A stretch of 64,000 nt of DNA from NCBI GenBank assembly GCA_023384355.1, contig JAHDWL010000001.1, forward strand, positions 186,001 through 250,000, written 5' to 3'. Numbering within the stretch: the first letter of the stretch is position 1; each line of letters begins with the position of its first letter. This document shows, piece after piece, positions 33,881-45,010 of the stretch. The notes under the pieces are model-generated. The model was given only the letters and a program-made list of their open reading frames with translations, was not told where the DNA came from and made no database searches. This stretch comes from Anaerolineae bacterium. GTDB taxonomy: Bacteria; Chloroflexota; Anaerolineae; Promineifilales; Promineifilaceae. The position numbers and the translations under genes are program-made.

Positions 33881-36800
33881 GTGGAGACAACTGATTTCCG
33901 CTCGTTACGCGTCAGTCTGGCGTCCCCGGAGCAAATTCGCTCCTGGTCCTATGGTGAGGTAACCAAACCCGAGACAATCAATTATCGTCGATTGCGCCCG
34001 GAGAAGGACGGCCTGTTCTGTGAGGCCATTTTCGGCCCGACACGGGACTGGCAATGCTATTGCGGCAAGTACAAGAACGTCCGCTACAAAGGTATTGTTT
34101 GTGACAAGTGCGGTGTCGAGATCACCCGGTCGTCTGTCCGGCGTGAGCGTCTGGGCCATATTGAGCTTGCCGCGCCGGTCGCCCACGTCTGGTATACCCG
34201 TCGCGTGCCCAGCTATATGGGCTTGTTATTGAATATTTCCCGCAGGAACCTGGACCGCGTTCTGTACTTCGCTCAATATGTCATCACCCATGTTGATGAG
34301 GATGCTCGCCAGCGTGCTCTCAAGCGCCTCGGCGAAGAACTCCAGGAGGCCGAGAACCAGCTGGAATACAAGCTTCGTGAGCAGTTGGAGGAATCGACCG
34401 CCGACGCATCCGTTAATCTGACCGAACTCGAAGCGAAGCGAGACGAACTCGTCAATACATTTGACGATCGCATGAGCACGCGCACAGACGAACTGGTGCA
34501 AGAGGCCAAGGTAATCGAGCAGCGACTGAACAATCTGAAAAACTCGGCCGCGTCCGAAGATATTATTCTCTCCGGTGAATTGATTGTCCAGAAGGGGGAG
34601 AAGGTCGGTCGCGAGCATATCGTTCAGGTTCAGGAGATCACCAAGGAGCGGTTGGAGACTATCCAGCGGTCCCTTGAGGACGAGCAGAAGCAAGAGCTGG
34701 AAAACCTGAGTCGGGAAATCGATGAGTTGCGTGGCGAAATCGGCTTTGCCGGCGAGGGCCTGCGCGAGCGAATGGACCAAAAGCTCATTCGCCTTCGCCA
34801 ACAGGCGCAGACAAACCGCGATCAGCTGGAAGGCTTGTCGCAAATGACCTTTCTGACTGAGAACGATTACCGCGAGCTGAAAAGCAAGTTCGGGAACGTG
34901 TTCCGCTCCGGCATGGGGGCTGAAGCCTTCCATGAAATCCTGCGAAATATGGATCTCGACAAACTCTCCCGCGACCTGTGGCGTGAGGTTCGCACCAGCC
35001 GCTCCAAGCAGGCGGCCAAGCGTGCCACGAAGCGATTGCAGGTTGTGGAAGCTCTACGGGCCAGCGGTAACCGTCCCGAGTGGATGATCCTTACGGTACT
35101 GCCGGTTATCCCGCCCGATCTGCGTCCAATGGTGCAGCTCGACGGTGGACGCTTCGCCACCTCGGACCTCAACGATCTGTACCGTCGCGTGATTAACCGC
35201 AACAATCGTCTCAAGCGCCTGCTGGAGCTTGGCGCTCCGGATGTCATCGTCCGCAATGAAAAGCGTATGTTGCAGGAAGCAGTCGACAGTCTGATTGACA
35301 ACAGTCAGCGCGGCAAGGCTCTCAGTCGTCGCGGCCGACGCGAACTGAAATCGCTGTCCGACATGCTCAAGGGCAAGAAAGGACGTTTTCGTCGCAACCT
35401 GCTGGGTAAGCGCGTCGACTACTCCGGCCGTTCGGTGATCGTGGTTGGCCCGAAGTTAAAGATGGGCGAATGTGGCCTTCCCAAAACGATGGCTCTGGAA
35501 CTGTTCCGGCCGTTCGTCATCAGCAAGCTGGTGCAATATGAGCACGCGAGCAATGTGAAGGGGGCCAAGCGTTTCATGGAGCGTCAGCCACCGGAGGTTT
35601 GGGAGGTGCTGGAGGAAGTTATCCAGGGCCGGCCTATTCTGCTCAACCGTGCGCCAACATTGCACCGGTTGGGTATCCAGGCATTTATGCCGAAGCTGGT
35701 CGAGGGCAAGGCGATTCAGTTGCATCCCCTGGTCTGCGCAGCGTTCAACGCTGACTTTGACGGCGACCAGATGGCGGTCCACGTGCCGCTGTCGGATAAG
35801 GCCGTGGAAGAGGCCAAGACCCTCATGATGGCTTCGAGGAACCTCCTGAAGCCGGCTGATGGTCAGCCGATTGTTGGACCGTCGAAAGACATGGTTCTTG
35901 GCGTTTACTACATCACCATGATCCGTGACGGCCGCAAGGGTGAAGGGCGAGTTTTCAGCAGCCTGGAAGAGGTGGAGACAGCCTATGAACTCGGTCTGGT
36001 CGACATTCATGCCAAGGTCAAGCTGCTCACAAAAACATACTGGAAGGATGACGGCGGACGTTATGCCGACGGCAAGCCGCGGACCCGCATCATCGAAACG
36101 TCGCCTGGCCGTGCCCTGTTCAATCTGGCTTTGCCGGAACAAGCCCGGTTCATCAACCGTAATCTGGACAAGGGTGGAGTCAACGCGCTCATCAACCGGG
36201 TTCATCAGGTGATCGGTGATGAGAATACAATCGCGATGGTTGACGCCATCAAGGACATCGGTTTTCGGTTTGCCACAGTTTCCGGCACGACCGTGGCTGT
36301 TGCTGACCTGACTATTCCTGAGCGACGAAGTGAGATTCTGGATGGCGCTCGCAAGCGAGTAGATGAGATTGACCGTCAGTTCCGGCGAGGACTTTTGACC
36401 GAAGAGGAACAGTATCAGCGGACGATCGAGCAGTGGAACGAAGCCAAGGACAATGTTGCCGACGAAGTGAAGAAGGCGATGGACCCCTATGGCCCGTTGG
36501 CTCTCATGGCCCTTTCCGGCGCCGGCAAGGGTGGCTTTGGTCCGATCACACAGTTGGCGGGTATGCGCGGTCTCATGGCCGATCCGCAAGGACGCATTAT
36601 CCCTGTTCCGATTCAATCCAACTTCCGGCAGGGCCTGGAGGCATTGGAATATTTCATCTCGACCCATGGCGCGCGCAAAGGTCTGGCGGACACCGCTTTG
36701 CGCACGGCTGATGCCGGTTATCTCACACGACGTCTTGTCGATGTGGCCCAGGACATCATCATCATGGAAGAGGATTGTGGTACGGATAAGGGTATTTGGG

Positions 36801-38332
36801 TTCGCCGGGTTGATAACTTCGGCAAACAAACTCTGGCCGAACGTTTAATTGGCCGTGTAGCCGCCGAATCTGTGGTCAACCCCGAGACGGGAGAAGTCCT
36901 GATTTCGGCTGGAGAGTACTACACAACGGAAACGGCCGACGCGGTCGATTCCATCAATGTCAGCGAGGTATATGTCCATTCGCCCATGACCTGCGAGCTT
37001 CGATTGGGTATTTGCCGCAAGTGTTACGGCACTGACTTGGCCCGCGGCAAGCCGGTTGAGTTGGGTGTGGCTGTTGGAATCGTCGCTGCCCAATCTATCG
37101 GTGAGCCGGGCACGCAGTTGACTCTGCGGACATTCCATACCGGTGGTACGGCGTCTGCCGGTGGTGACATCACACAGGGTTTGCCCCGTGTCGAGGAGCT
37201 GTTTGAGGCACGTCAGCGGCCGCGTGGCGAGGCTGTGATGACCGAAATCGGCGGCATTGCCAACCTTCGTGTCATCGACAGTGTCCGGCATGTGTTCGTC
37301 ACTGATGTGAAGCTCCTGGATGACGTCTATGAAGTTCCCGAAGGATGGTCTATCCTGGTCGAGCACAATCAGGAGGTGCCTGTGGGCGCAACTCTGGCCG
37401 AAAGCGGCGATGAGATCATCCACGCCCGGCATCCCGGCCGCGTGACCCTGGACGCGAACGGCCTGAAGGTTACCTGGGAGAGCCGCGACGAGAAGGATTA
37501 TGAGATTTCCGCTGGCGTCCGGTTGCTCATCAATGACGGTCATCGAGTGCAGCCTGGCGATCAGTTGACGGAAGGCTCGCGCAATCCGCATCGCATCCTG
37601 GAGATATTGGGGCGAGACGCGGTGACTCAATATCTCTTACGCGAAGTGCAGCAGGTTTATCGACCGCAAGGTCAGAATATCCACGACAAGCACTTCGAGG
37701 TCATCATCCGCAAGATGCTGAGCAAGGTGTCAGTGACAGAGTCCGGCGATACAGACATGTTGCCCGGTGATTTGATCGATGCGCCGCTATTCCAGGAGAA
37801 GAATGACGAGGTCGTTCTCGAAGGCGGCCAGCCGGCACAGGCCGAGCCGGTCCTGCTGGGCATCACCAAGGCGTCGCTGAATACCGACAGTTTCCTGTCC
37901 GCGAGTTCGTTCCAGCACACCATCAAGGTGTTGGCCGGCGCGGCTATCGCTGGCAAAGAAGACCGCCTCGTCGGCTTGAAGGAAAATGTCATCATCGGCA
38001 AGCTAATCCCTGCCGGGACCGGGTTCCGCGTCGAGGACGAGGAGCCGCCCGTCGAATTGCCGGAAGACTTCTTTCTGGACACGGACCTGGCCGGGTTGGC
38101 GCGCCTTACCAGCAGCGCGCTGATTGATGACGACACCGATGTAGAAATCCTGGCGGCGATTGCCGCGGCGGCGGCCGATGCGTCCCGTGTTACACTGGTC
38201 TCCGATTATGAGGAAGACGAAGAGGAAAGCGATTGGGACGAGGACGAAGACGTTTGGGAAGAGGAAGACGCGGAAGATCTTGAAGTAGAAGATCCCGCGG
38301 ATGATGAGGAGTGGGAGGAGGCGGGCGAGTAA
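33881..38332 (+). CDS. rpoC: DNA-directed RNA polymerase subunit beta-prime
   Basis: The 1483-residue catalytic subunit starts with GTG at 33881, with GGGAGG six bases upstream. The N-terminal zinc site is Cys59, Cys61, Cys74, Cys77. The active-site motif NADFDGDQ lies at 623-630 with Mg ligands Asp625, Asp627 and Asp629. The second zinc site is Cys966, Cys1038, Cys1045, Cys1048. Two features are unusual: a charged coiled-coil insert of about 185 residues (about 140-325) between [10 protein letters not shown] and [14 protein letters not shown], and a very acidic tail after residue 1440 (29 of 42 residues Asp or Glu). rpoB is not upstream; prfB is. A strong terminator follows. Confidence 0.97.
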   Translation: METTDFRSLRVSLASPEQIRSWSYGEVTKPETINYRRLRPEKDGLFCEAIFGPTRDWQCYCGKYKNVRYKGIVCDKCGVEITRSSVRRERLGHIELAAPVAHVWYTRRVPSYMGLLLNISRRNLDRVLYFAQYVITHVDEDARQRALKRLGEELQEAENQLEYKLREQLEESTADASVNLTELEAKRDELVNTFDDRMSTRTDELVQEAKVIEQRLNNLKNSAASEDIILSGELIVQKGEKVGREHIVQVQEITKERLETIQRSLEDEQKQELENLSREIDELRGEIGFAGEGLRERMDQKLIRLRQQAQTNRDQLEGLSQMTFLTENDYRELKSKFGNVFRSGMGAEAFHEILRNMDLDKLSRDLWREVRTSRSKQAAKRATKRLQVVEALRASGNRPEWMILTVLPVIPPDLRPMVQLDGGRFATSDLNDLYRRVINRNNRLKRLLELGAPDVIVRNEKRMLQEAVDSLIDNSQRGKALSRRGRRELKSLSDMLKGKKGRFRRNLLGKRVDYSGRSVIVVGPKLKMGECGLPKTMALELFRPFVISKLVQYEHASNVKGAKRFMERQPPEVWEVLEEVIQGRPILLNRAPTLHRLGIQAFMPKLVEGKAIQLHPLVCAAFNADFDGDQMAVHVPLSDKAVEEAKTLMMASRNLLKPADGQPIVGPSKDMVLGVYYITMIRDGRKGEGRVFSSLEEVETAYELGLVDIHAKVKLLTKTYWKDDGGRYADGKPRTRIIETSPGRALFNLALPEQARFINRNLDKGGVNALINRVHQVIGDENTIAMVDAIKDIGFRFATVSGTTVAVADLTIPERRSEILDGARKRVDEIDRQFRRGLLTEEEQYQRTIEQWNEAKDNVADEVKKAMDPYGPLALMALSGAGKGGFGPITQLAGMRGLMADPQGRIIPVPIQSNFRQGLEALEYFISTHGARKGLADTALRTADAGYLTRRLVDVAQDIIIMEEDCGTDKGIWVRRVDNFGKQTLAERLIGRVAAESVVNPETGEVLISAGEYYTTETADAVDSINVSEVYVHSPMTCELRLGICRKCYGTDLARGKPVELGVAVGIVAAQSIGEPGTQLTLRTFHTGGTASAGGDITQGLPRVEELFEARQRPRGEAVMTEIGGIANLRVIDSVRHVFVTDVKLLDDVYEVPEGWSILVEHNQEVPVGATLAESGDEIIHARHPGRVTLDANGLKVTWESRDEKDYEISAGVRLLINDGHRVQPGDQLTEGSRNPHRILEILGRDAVTQYLLREVQQVYRPQGQNIHDKHFEVIIRKMLSKVSVTESGDTDMLPGDLIDAPLFQEKNDEVVLEGGQPAQAEPVLLGITKASLNTDSFLSASSFQHTIKVLAGAAIAGKEDRLVGLKENVIIGKLIPAGTGFRVEDEEPPVELPEDFFLDTDLAGLARLTSSALIDDDTDVEILAAIAAAAADASRVTLVSDYEEDEEESDWDEDEDVWEEEDAEDLEVEDPADDEEWEEAGE

Positions 38333-38358
38333 CTCGCCTTCTGACAGATGCTTTGCTA

Positions 38359-38391
38359 GGGGCCGGTGGATTTCCGCCGGCCCCTTTTTTT
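38359..38391 (+). terminator. Intrinsic terminator after rpoC
   Basis: GGGGCCGGTGG (38359-38369) pairs with CCGCCGGCCCC (38374-38384) around a 4-base loop, with one wobble pair, followed by seven Ts. Confidence 0.94.
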
Positions 38392-38446
38392 GTCCGTTCG
38401 TGACGGAGGGATTTTTCCCCGCACTGTGCAAATAGAGGCGGGAGTG

Positions 38447-39472
38447 CTATGAGTCGCGTCGCAACAGCATGTCGGTCAACTGCCACAGCGCCGTCGCCGC
38501 CGGTTCGAGCGGCTCCGCAGCTTCGAGGTTGTCGATGGCGGCTTTGGAATATCTCGCCGCCTCCCCGGCAGCGTATTCCTGTGCCCCGGTTTGATCGAGC
38601 AAGAAGACGGCGGTTCGCACGAAATCTTCTCCGGCCTCTGACTTATCGTAGAGTTCGCGCAAGCCTTGACTCCGGCTCAACCCAAAAAGGACGGGTAGGG
38701 TCTTCTTGCGTGTGATTATGTCTGTGGCGGCTGACTTGCCGGTGATGCGCTCGTCGCCCCAGATGCCCAGAATGTCGTCCTGCACCTGGAATGCCAGACC
38801 CAGGTTCAGGCCGAAATCGGCGAACACGCGCGCTCGCGTCGCGTCAACCCCGGCCACCAGTGCGCCCAGCTCGGCGGCCAGCGACACCAGCATGGCTGTT
38901 TTTCCGGTGATCATAGCCAGATAATCAGCCACAGCGACACCATCGCGCGTCTCAAAGCCCATGTCGGCGTACTGGCCGCGAGTCAATTCGACGCAGGTTT
39001 CATCAAACCGGCGCAGCGCGTGCACCACCACCGGTGGAGGAACGCTGCGATCGGCGAGGCGGGCGAGGGCAAGATGGGCCAGGGCAAACATGGCGTCACC
39101 AGTGTTGATAGCCTGTGGCTGGCCGTAGAGCGTCCAGAGCGTGGGCCGGCCGCGTCGTGTGGGGCTATTGTCCTCGATATCATCGTGGACCAGCGAGAAG
39201 TTATGCAGGATCTCGATGGCTGCGGCAGCCGGCAGGGCCTGCTGCCAATCGCCGCCTGCCGCGGCACAGGCCAACAGGCACAAAACGGGGCGGATGCGCT
39301 TGCCGCTGTTGCCGTCCGCGGGCTGGAGCTGTTCGTCAGCCCATCCCATGTGGTAATGCATCATCCCGTAGAACGGATCGGCGCTGCCGGCGCTCGCGCC
39401 CAACACGGCGCGCATTTCTTCTTCCAGCGCCGGTAAAAAGGCGGCGGACAGAGTTTCAATTTTGCTGGTCAT
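38447..39472 (-). CDS. Polyprenyl diphosphate synthase (geranylgeranyl/farnesyl type)
   Basis: The 341-residue trans-prenyltransferase has GKRIRPVLCLLA, a first aspartate-rich motif DDIEDNSPTRRG (DDxxD at 97-101) and a second one FQVQDDILGIWGDE (232-240). It condenses IPP with allylic diphosphates to make C15-C20 or longer chains for lipids, quinones or carotenoids. Chain length cannot be fixed from sequence alone. The gene starts 21 bases after the IPP isomerase stop on the same strand, so the two form an isoprenoid operon. Confidence 0.92.
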   Translation of the reverse strand: MTSKIETLSAAFLPALEEEMRAVLGASAGSADPFYGMMHYHMGWADEQLQPADGNSGKRIRPVLCLLACAAAGGDWQQALPAAAAIEILHNFSLVHDDIEDNSPTRRGRPTLWTLYGQPQAINTGDAMFALAHLALARLADRSVPPPVVVHALRRFDETCVELTRGQYADMGFETRDGVAVADYLAMITGKTAMLVSLAAELGALVAGVDATRARVFADFGLNLGLAFQVQDDILGIWGDERITGKSAATDIITRKKTLPVLFGLSRSQGLRELYDKSEAGEDFVRTAVFLLDQTGAQEYAAGEAARYSKAAIDNLEAAEPLEPAATALWQLTDMLLRRDS

Positions 39473-39493
39473 CGGGGTATGTGCCTCGCAAGG

Positions 39494-40585
39494 TCAGACG
39501 GAGAAGTGATTTTGATAATCGGTGTGGTAAAGGGGAGTGCGTGACAGCGCGACAAGATCGCCGGCCGCCGCGCAAAACATGGCCACGCGCAACTCCTGGG
39601 TGATGGTGCCGGCCAGCTCGATGACCCCTTCAACACCATCCCGATCGGCCGCGCGCAGGAATTCGCCCGCCAGACCGCCAAGTGACGCGCCGAGGGCGAT
39701 GCACTTTGCGACCTCGATACCATCGCGGATCCCGCCGCTGGCAAAGATGGGCATATTCGGGGCGGCTTCGCGACAATACCGGATCGACGCGGCCGTGGGG
39801 ATGCCCCAGTCGATGAAAGCTCCGGCGACGCGGGCGTGGCGAGCCGTAGGCGCGCGGTACATTTCCACCTGACTCCATGAGGTGCCGCCCGCGCCGGCAA
39901 CGTCAATGGCGGCAACACCCGCATCTGCCAGTTGCCTCGCGGCCTCGCGTGAGAACCCCCAGCCGACCTCCTTGGCGATGACAGGCACCGAAAGCTCCCG
40001 GCAGACGACCTCGATCTTCTTCAATAACCCCGAAAAATTGCCGTCACCTTCCGGCTGCACGGCCTCCTGAAGTGGATTAAAGTGCAGGATTAGGGCGTCG
40101 GCGTCGATCATATCGACCGCGCGACGGCAGTGGCTGGTGTCGTACCCGTAGTTGAGCTGGACAGCGCCCAGATTGGCAAAGAGCAATATATCGGGAGCCA
40201 CGTCGCGCACCTGATAAGTCCCTTCCAGCGCGGGGTCCTCGATCCCGGCGCGCATGGAACCCAGTCCCATCGCCATGCCCGCGCTCTGTGCCCCTGCGGC
40301 CAGCGTTCGATTTATCTCTCTTGCTCGCGCCGTTCCGCCGGTCATGGAGGAAATGAGCAATGGCGTTTTCAGTGATTTGCCGAAAACGCTGACAGTCGTA
40401 TCGATCTCAGCCAGATCGAGTTCGGGTAACGCCTGGTGCATGAAGAAAAAGGATTCCAGGCCGTGAGTCACTTTCTTGAAGGCAACGTCTTCCTCAAGGT
40501 TAATGCGGATGTGATCCGCCTTGCGTTTATCATGAATATCCGCGCCGTCTGTCGGAGAAAGTGAAAGTGGCATGCCGTTTGTCAT
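39494..40585 (-). CDS. fni: Type 2 isopentenyl-diphosphate delta-isomerase
   Basis: The 363-residue FMN-dependent enzyme interconverts IPP and DMAPP. Motifs are [13 protein letters not shown] near the N-terminus, [67 protein letters not shown] and [19 protein letters not shown]. No ribosome-binding site precedes the ATG at 40585. Instead TATAAT (minus strand, 40599-40594) ends eight bases before it, so the mRNA is probably leaderless. It heads the operon with the prenyl synthase. Confidence 0.94.
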   Translation of the reverse strand: MTNGMPLSLSPTDGADIHDKRKADHIRINLEEDVAFKKVTHGLESFFFMHQALPELDLAEIDTTVSVFGKSLKTPLLISSMTGGTARAREINRTLAAGAQSAGMAMGLGSMRAGIEDPALEGTYQVRDVAPDILLFANLGAVQLNYGYDTSHCRRAVDMIDADALILHFNPLQEAVQPEGDGNFSGLLKKIEVVCRELSVPVIAKEVGWGFSREAARQLADAGVAAIDVAGAGGTSWSQVEMYRAPTARHARVAGAFIDWGIPTAASIRYCREAAPNMPIFASGGIRDGIEVAKCIALGASLGGLAGEFLRAADRDGVEGVIELAGTITQELRVAMFCAAAGDLVALSRTPLYHTDYQNHFSV

Positions 40586-40593
40586 GAGGGCGG

Positions 40594-40599
40594 ATTATA
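40594..40599 (-). promoter_or_regulatory. -10 box placed for a leaderless fni transcript
   Basis: A consensus TATAAT on the minus strand ends eight bases from the ATG of fni, so transcription would start at or next to the A of the start codon. The -35 region is weak (TTCGGT at a 17-base spacing). Confidence 0.5.
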
Positions 40600-40730
40600 G
40601 CACAGTCGCGGATTCGACCGAACATTGTTCTCGGGGTAAAATCGCCGGTCGGGTTAAAGTTTGCGTCCGTCGATCGATTGTTGCCTGGAGGCGGGAATCA
40701 ATCCCGGAGCGCCCAAAAAGTGGAGATCAT

Positions 40731-41675
40731 ATGCGCGTATTAATAACCGGAGCGGCCGGTTTCCTGGGTTCCCATCTTTGCGACCGCTTTATTGCCGAGG
40801 GTCACACGGTAGTGGGAATGGATAATCTTATCACCGGCAACATGGACAACATAGCCCATCTTTATGGGCATGAACGCTTTAGCTTCGTCAAGCACAACGT
40901 CAGCCAGTATATCTATGTCGCCGGGCCGCTGGACGCTGTCTTGCATTTCGCTTCGCCGGCCAGCCCGAATGATTATTTGGAGCACCCCATCCCGACCCTG
41001 AAAGTCGGCTCGTTAGGCACTCATAACACATTGGGGCTAGCTAAACAGAAAGGAGCGCGCTTCCTGCTTGCGTCCACATCCGAAGTCTATGGCGACCCCA
41101 AAGTGAATCCGCAGCCCGAATCCTACTGGGGTCACGTGAACCCGATTGGCCCTCGGGGCGTTTACGATGAGGCCAAGCGTTTCGCCGAGGCGATCACGAT
41201 GGCCTACCATCGCTATCATGGCCTCGACACGCGCATTGTTCGCATCTTCAATACGTATGGCCCGCGTATGCGACTGAATGACGGTCGCGCGGTGCCGAAC
41301 TTCATCTACCAGGCGTTGACCGATCAGCCGATCACCGTTTATGGACGCGGCACACAAACCCGCGCCTATCAATACTACAGCGACCTGATAGAGGGCATTT
41401 ACCGCCTCCTCCTTTCGGATGAGACGATGCCGGTCAACATCGGCAACCCTGATATGGAAATCACCGTCATGGAATTGGCCGAGATTATTGTTCGCCTGTC
41501 GGGCAGCCGGTCGGAGATCACCTGCATCGAGCCGACCGATGATCGGATCGTTGACGATCCCCAGGTACGCCGCCCGGATATTACCCGTGCACGGACGATC
41601 CTGGGTTGGGAACCTCGCGTGCCGGTTGAGGAAGGGCTGGCGCGAACTATCGACTTCTTCCGCCAGAGACTTTGA
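40731..41675 (+). CDS. UDP-glucuronate decarboxylase-like extended SDR
   Basis: The 314-residue protein has the NAD site [10 protein letters not shown] (6-15), the catalytic YDEAKR (Tyr145, Lys149) and stretches typical of UXS enzymes: [27 protein letters not shown] and [24 protein letters not shown] makes UDP-xylose from UDP-glucuronate; dTDP-glucose 4,6-dehydratase is the alternative. The ATG at 40731 (GGAG five bases upstream) begins directly at the Rossmann fold and is preferred over in-frame starts back to 40572. The stop overlaps the next start as TTGA. It opens the surface-glycan cluster. Confidence 0.88.
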   Translation: MRVLITGAAGFLGSHLCDRFIAEGHTVVGMDNLITGNMDNIAHLYGHERFSFVKHNVSQYIYVAGPLDAVLHFASPASPNDYLEHPIPTLKVGSLGTHNTLGLAKQKGARFLLASTSEVYGDPKVNPQPESYWGHVNPIGPRGVYDEAKRFAEAITMAYHRYHGLDTRIVRIFNTYGPRMRLNDGRAVPNFIYQALTDQPITVYGRGTQTRAYQYYSDLIEGIYRLLLSDETMPVNIGNPDMEITVMELAEIIVRLSGSRSEITCIEPTDDRIVDDPQVRRPDITRARTILGWEPRVPVEEGLARTIDFFRQRL

Positions 41676-43252
41676 TCGGTCGAATCGGCTCATCATCGCT
41701 GCCGGATAACCTGGTTCCCGGCAGGAATGTCGCCTTCCTGTTTGCGGCCATAGTTGCCGGGCTGGTCATCGTTGCTCTGCCGCTACCGGCGGCGATTGCA
41801 TTGCTTACCATCCCGGTTGTCTTACTCCTCGTAGTCGCCTATCCTGTCTTTGGGCTGGGATTGGCGCTATTCCTTGGGCCGCTTGGCGCGCTCGAAGCGA
41901 TCGTGCTCGGCCCGGCGTTGCTGGATAGTGGCCAACTCGCCCTGTTGCTGACGATCGCAGCGTGGGTGGGCGCCGGCTTGGCCCGCCGCCGTCTGGTGGT
42001 GTCCACGACCGTTATAAATATCCCCTGGCTACTGTTCGTTGCCATCGCGGCCGTATCGCTCATCGATGCCTACTCGGTAACTCTGGGGATGGTCGAACTC
42101 CTCAAATGGCTGGAGATCGGCCTGATCGTATGGCTCATTGTCGATTTTGCCGGGGAAGAGTCCTGGCGGCCGTCCGGCTTTCCGGCGATGGTACGGCTGG
42201 TTCTGGGAATGCTGCTCCTGTCTGGCATGGTGCAGGCCGCGATCGGCATATGGCAATTCGGCCTGCGCGGCACTGGCCCGGAGCATTTCATCGTCCTCGA
42301 GCGGTTCTATCGGGCATATGGAACCTTCGAACAACCCAACCCGTTCGGAGGTTATATGAATCTGACCGCCTTTCCGGCCCTTGGGTTGCTATTAGGCATG
42401 GTCATGGCGCGATTGGGTATGAACAGACGGCGAACTCAACCGGAGATCTTCACTCCCGTGCGTCTTTGGTTTCTACTGGCGGTCTGTGCTGCTGTGGTCG
42501 GCACTCTGGCGGTGATTCTCTCCTGGAGCCGCGGCGCGTGGCTTGGGTTTCTGGCCGGCGCGGTTGTTCTGGCTCTATTCAGCACGCGGCACATCAAGCG
42601 CGGGTTAGTTATCGCCGGTCTGGCGGCATTTCTCGTAGCCGGCGGCCTTTGGGTGGGTGTATCCACTGGTGCAGGCCCGGCTCAGGCGATTATCGGCAGG
42701 CTGGCCGGGTTCCTCGATGAGTTTACCCTCGGTGACGTGCGTGGGGTCGATATCAACGACGCGAATTATTCTGTCCTGGAGCGGTTGGCTCATTGGCAGG
42801 CGGCCGCAGACATGGCCCGCGACGATCTGTGGACGGGGGTCGGCTTTGGGAATTACGGCGTGGCCTATGCTGATTACGACTTGATCAACTTCCCGGATCC
42901 GCTGGGACATGCCCATAACTATTATCTCAACTTATTGGCGGAGATCGGCGTGCCCGGGTTGGCAGCCTATATCCTCTTCTGGTTGGTCATAATCGGGCAG
43001 TCGATCCGGCTTGCCCGACGACTGGCGTGGCCTGAGCGTGGGGTTATCGTCGGCCTTTTGGCTGCCTGGGTGGCATTGGCGGTGCATCATCTGGTGGATA
43101 AACTATACGTGAATAATATCTATATTCATTTAGGGGTGATGATAGGCTTGCTACAATTGTTCGCTTGGCGCGGCTTCCAGCCAGCGGGCGAACAATCTAT
43201 TGGAGAGATCGCCCCGGAGCCGGGCCATCTGATTCAGGAATGTCTAGGATGA
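41672..43252 (+). CDS. O-antigen ligase/polymerase-family membrane protein
   Basis: The 526-residue polytopic protein has about 12 hydrophobic segments. It carries the Wzy/WaaL signature [19 protein letters not shown], followed by a periplasmic loop and [14 protein letters not shown] and [19 protein letters not shown]. Such proteins polymerise or transfer lipid-linked glycans on the outer face of the membrane. It starts with TTG at 41672 overlapping the previous stop (TTGA). A second protein of this class is encoded at 61925-63430. Confidence 0.87.
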   Translation: MIGRIGSSSLPDNLVPGRNVAFLFAAIVAGLVIVALPLPAAIALLTIPVVLLLVVAYPVFGLGLALFLGPLGALEAIVLGPALLDSGQLALLLTIAAWVGAGLARRRLVVSTTVINIPWLLFVAIAAVSLIDAYSVTLGMVELLKWLEIGLIVWLIVDFAGEESWRPSGFPAMVRLVLGMLLLSGMVQAAIGIWQFGLRGTGPEHFIVLERFYRAYGTFEQPNPFGGYMNLTAFPALGLLLGMVMARLGMNRRRTQPEIFTPVRLWFLLAVCAAVVGTLAVILSWSRGAWLGFLAGAVVLALFSTRHIKRGLVIAGLAAFLVAGGLWVGVSTGAGPAQAIIGRLAGFLDEFTLGDVRGVDINDANYSVLERLAHWQAAADMARDDLWTGVGFGNYGVAYADYDLINFPDPLGHAHNYYLNLLAEIGVPGLAAYILFWLVIIGQSIRLARRLAWPERGVIVGLLAAWVALAVHHLVDKLYVNNIYIHLGVMIGLLQLFAWRGFQPAGEQSIGEIAPEPGHLIQECLG

Positions 43253-43803
43253 TTACATATTTTACGGACGTATCCAGTCGCTTTGGGGTCAAGCCCAAAG
43301 AGGCTGAACGTTTCATCAAATTTCTCGTTGTCGGCGGGATCGGGTTTATCGTCGATTTCGGGATCTTCAATCTGCTTCTCGATCCGGCCAATGCGCTCGT
43401 GATGCCCGGCACCTGGTTCTTTAATCTCCTGGCGGGATTTGGTTTCAGTGAATATTTCATCACTCATCTTGGTCCAACAATAGCCGCGTCGATCTCGTTC
43501 GTTGCCGCAGTTTGCAGTAATTTTCTATGGAATCGATACTGGACCTACCCTGATTCACGCTCGCGCTCGCGCCGGCGCCAGTTCACAATGTTTTTCATTG
43601 TCAGCGTTGTTGGCGTTTTCATCCGTATCCCGATTGTGTTTTTCATGACGCCGATATTCCGGTCGTTGGTCGAAAACGTGAGCGCCCTGCAAGCTTACTC
43701 GACACGTCTGGCCGACAATCTGTCTCTGGCTGTCGCGGTTCTGGTCGTGTTGTTCTGGAATTTTTTCGCCAATCGTTACTGGACCTATAACGACGTTGAA
43801 TGA
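43249..43803 (+). CDS. GtrA-family membrane protein
   Basis: The 184-residue protein has four hydrophobic segments and GtrA features: RFIKFLVVGGIGFIVDFGIFNLLL at the start, SFVAAVCSNFLWNRYWTYPDS after the third helix region and FWNFFANRYWTYNDVE at the end. GtrA proteins are proposed to flip prenyl-phosphate-linked sugars for glycosylation on the outer face. ATG 43249 overlaps the previous stop as ATGA, and the stop again overlaps the next ATG. ATG 43240 is an alternative start. Three genes in a row are thus translationally coupled. Confidence 0.88.
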   Translation: MITYFTDVSSRFGVKPKEAERFIKFLVVGGIGFIVDFGIFNLLLDPANALVMPGTWFFNLLAGFGFSEYFITHLGPTIAASISFVAAVCSNFLWNRYWTYPDSRSRSRRRQFTMFFIVSVVGVFIRIPIVFFMTPIFRSLVENVSALQAYSTRLADNLSLAVAVLVVLFWNFFANRYWTYNDVE

Positions 43804-44972
43804 TGGACGGCCAGGAACGGCCCGTTATCGGGTTTGATGCCACGGCCGCGCTGACACAAGGCGGGGGAATCGGTCGCTACACGCGCGAATTGATTCACGC
43901 CCTTGTCGATGAAGCTCCGAATTTCTCATACAAGCTGTTCTCGGCACGGCCGCCGGCGGTTATGCCGGCCGACAACCCCTTGCCCCACAGGGCAAACGTT
44001 ATCAACCGTCCGGCCCCTTTCGAGGAGCATTGGCTCTATCGCATCTGGTACCGGCTCCGATTACCGTTGCCTGTGCAGGCGTTTACCGGCCCAATCGATC
44101 TGTTTCACTCGCCTGATTTTGTCCTGCCGCCTGTCCGGGGTCACATCCCGACGATCCTGACGGTACATGACCTGTCATTTGTCCATTACCCTGCAACGTT
44201 TCCGAGTCGACTGGTTGACTACCTCAACCGGGTAGTCCCATGGTCGGTGTCTCGTGCCGGCCATGTTTTGGCCGATTCCTCCTCAACGAGGCGAGATCTC
44301 CAGGAGATTTGGCGAGTCCCGTCTGACAAGATTACCGTACTTTACAGCGGCGTGAACGAGCGCTTCAAGCCGGTGACCGATCCCTATGAACTGGAGGCTG
44401 TCCGGGCCAGGCACAAGTTGAGTGCGCCGTATGTCCTGGCTGTTGGCACTGTGCAACCCCGCAAGAATTATGAGTTTCTGGTTCGGGCTTTTCGACTGGT
44501 GGCCGAGCGGCATCCACATCAGTTGATTATTGCCGGTGGTAAAGGTTGGCTTGATGAAGATCTGCCACTGGAGATCGTGCGGCAAGGGTTGCAAGACAGG
44601 GTTCGCCTGGCTGGGTTTGTGGATGACGCGGATTTGCCTGCGCTGTATACAATGGCCGAGTTGCTGGTCTTTCCCAGCCTGTACGAGGGGTTTGGCCTGC
44701 CGTTGCTGGAAGCCATGGCATGTGGTACGCCAGTCATTTCCTCCAACGCATCCAGTCTGCCTGAAGTGGCTCAGGGCGATTCGGCTATACTGTTACCGCC
44801 GGACGACGAATCGGCCTGGACGGCCGCCATGCTCGATCTGATATCTGATGTTGACCTTCGTTCCCGTCTCGCTGCTGCCGGATATCGGCAGAGCGCTCAG
44901 TTTAGCTGGCGCGCGGCAGCCCGCCAACTGGCCGCGCTCTACGACGAACTGTTAAAAAGTTCCACGCATTAA
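43800..44972 (+). CDS. GT4-family glycosyltransferase
   Basis: The 390-residue GT-B enzyme has GGGIGRYTRELIHAL near the N-terminus, DLFHSPDFVLPP, TVHDLSFVHYP, VLAVGTVQPRKNYEFLVRAF and the donor-site motif FPSLYEGFGLPLLEAMACGTPVIS (two glutamates seven residues apart). It probably transfers mannose, rhamnose or glucose from a nucleotide sugar in glycan assembly on the cytoplasmic side. Its start overlaps the gtrA stop (ATGA). It is the last gene before a new promoter and the ATPase insert. Confidence 0.92.
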   Translation: MMDGQERPVIGFDATAALTQGGGIGRYTRELIHALVDEAPNFSYKLFSARPPAVMPADNPLPHRANVINRPAPFEEHWLYRIWYRLRLPLPVQAFTGPIDLFHSPDFVLPPVRGHIPTILTVHDLSFVHYPATFPSRLVDYLNRVVPWSVSRAGHVLADSSSTRRDLQEIWRVPSDKITVLYSGVNERFKPVTDPYELEAVRARHKLSAPYVLAVGTVQPRKNYEFLVRAFRLVAERHPHQLIIAGGKGWLDEDLPLEIVRQGLQDRVRLAGFVDDADLPALYTMAELLVFPSLYEGFGLPLLEAMACGTPVISSNASSLPEVAQGDSAILLPPDDESAWTAAMLDLISDVDLRSRLAAAGYRQSAQFSWRAAARQLAALYDELLKSSTH

Positions 44973-44981
44973 TCATTCCTC

Positions 44982-45010
44982 TTGTCACACCGGTACATAT
45001 TACCTATAAT
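44982..45010 (+). promoter_or_regulatory. Strong promoter upstream of the ATPase pair
   Basis: TTGTCA (44982-44987) and TATAAT (45005-45010) are separated by exactly 17 bases. Transcription would start near 45017, about 190 bases before the preferred ATG at 45206. The leader up to 45205 holds no clear gene, though its frame is open from a GTG at 45026. Confidence 0.8.

Noticed and set aside
35456-36829. 457-codon antisense open frame inside rpoC
   Set aside because: It is a mirror of codon bias in a highly conserved gene; the sense strand encodes RpoC active-site sequence throughout.
40572-40730. Extended start for the UXS-like enzyme
   Set aside because: The added 53 residues run through the divergent promoter region; the Rossmann fold and a ribosome-binding site both point to 40731.
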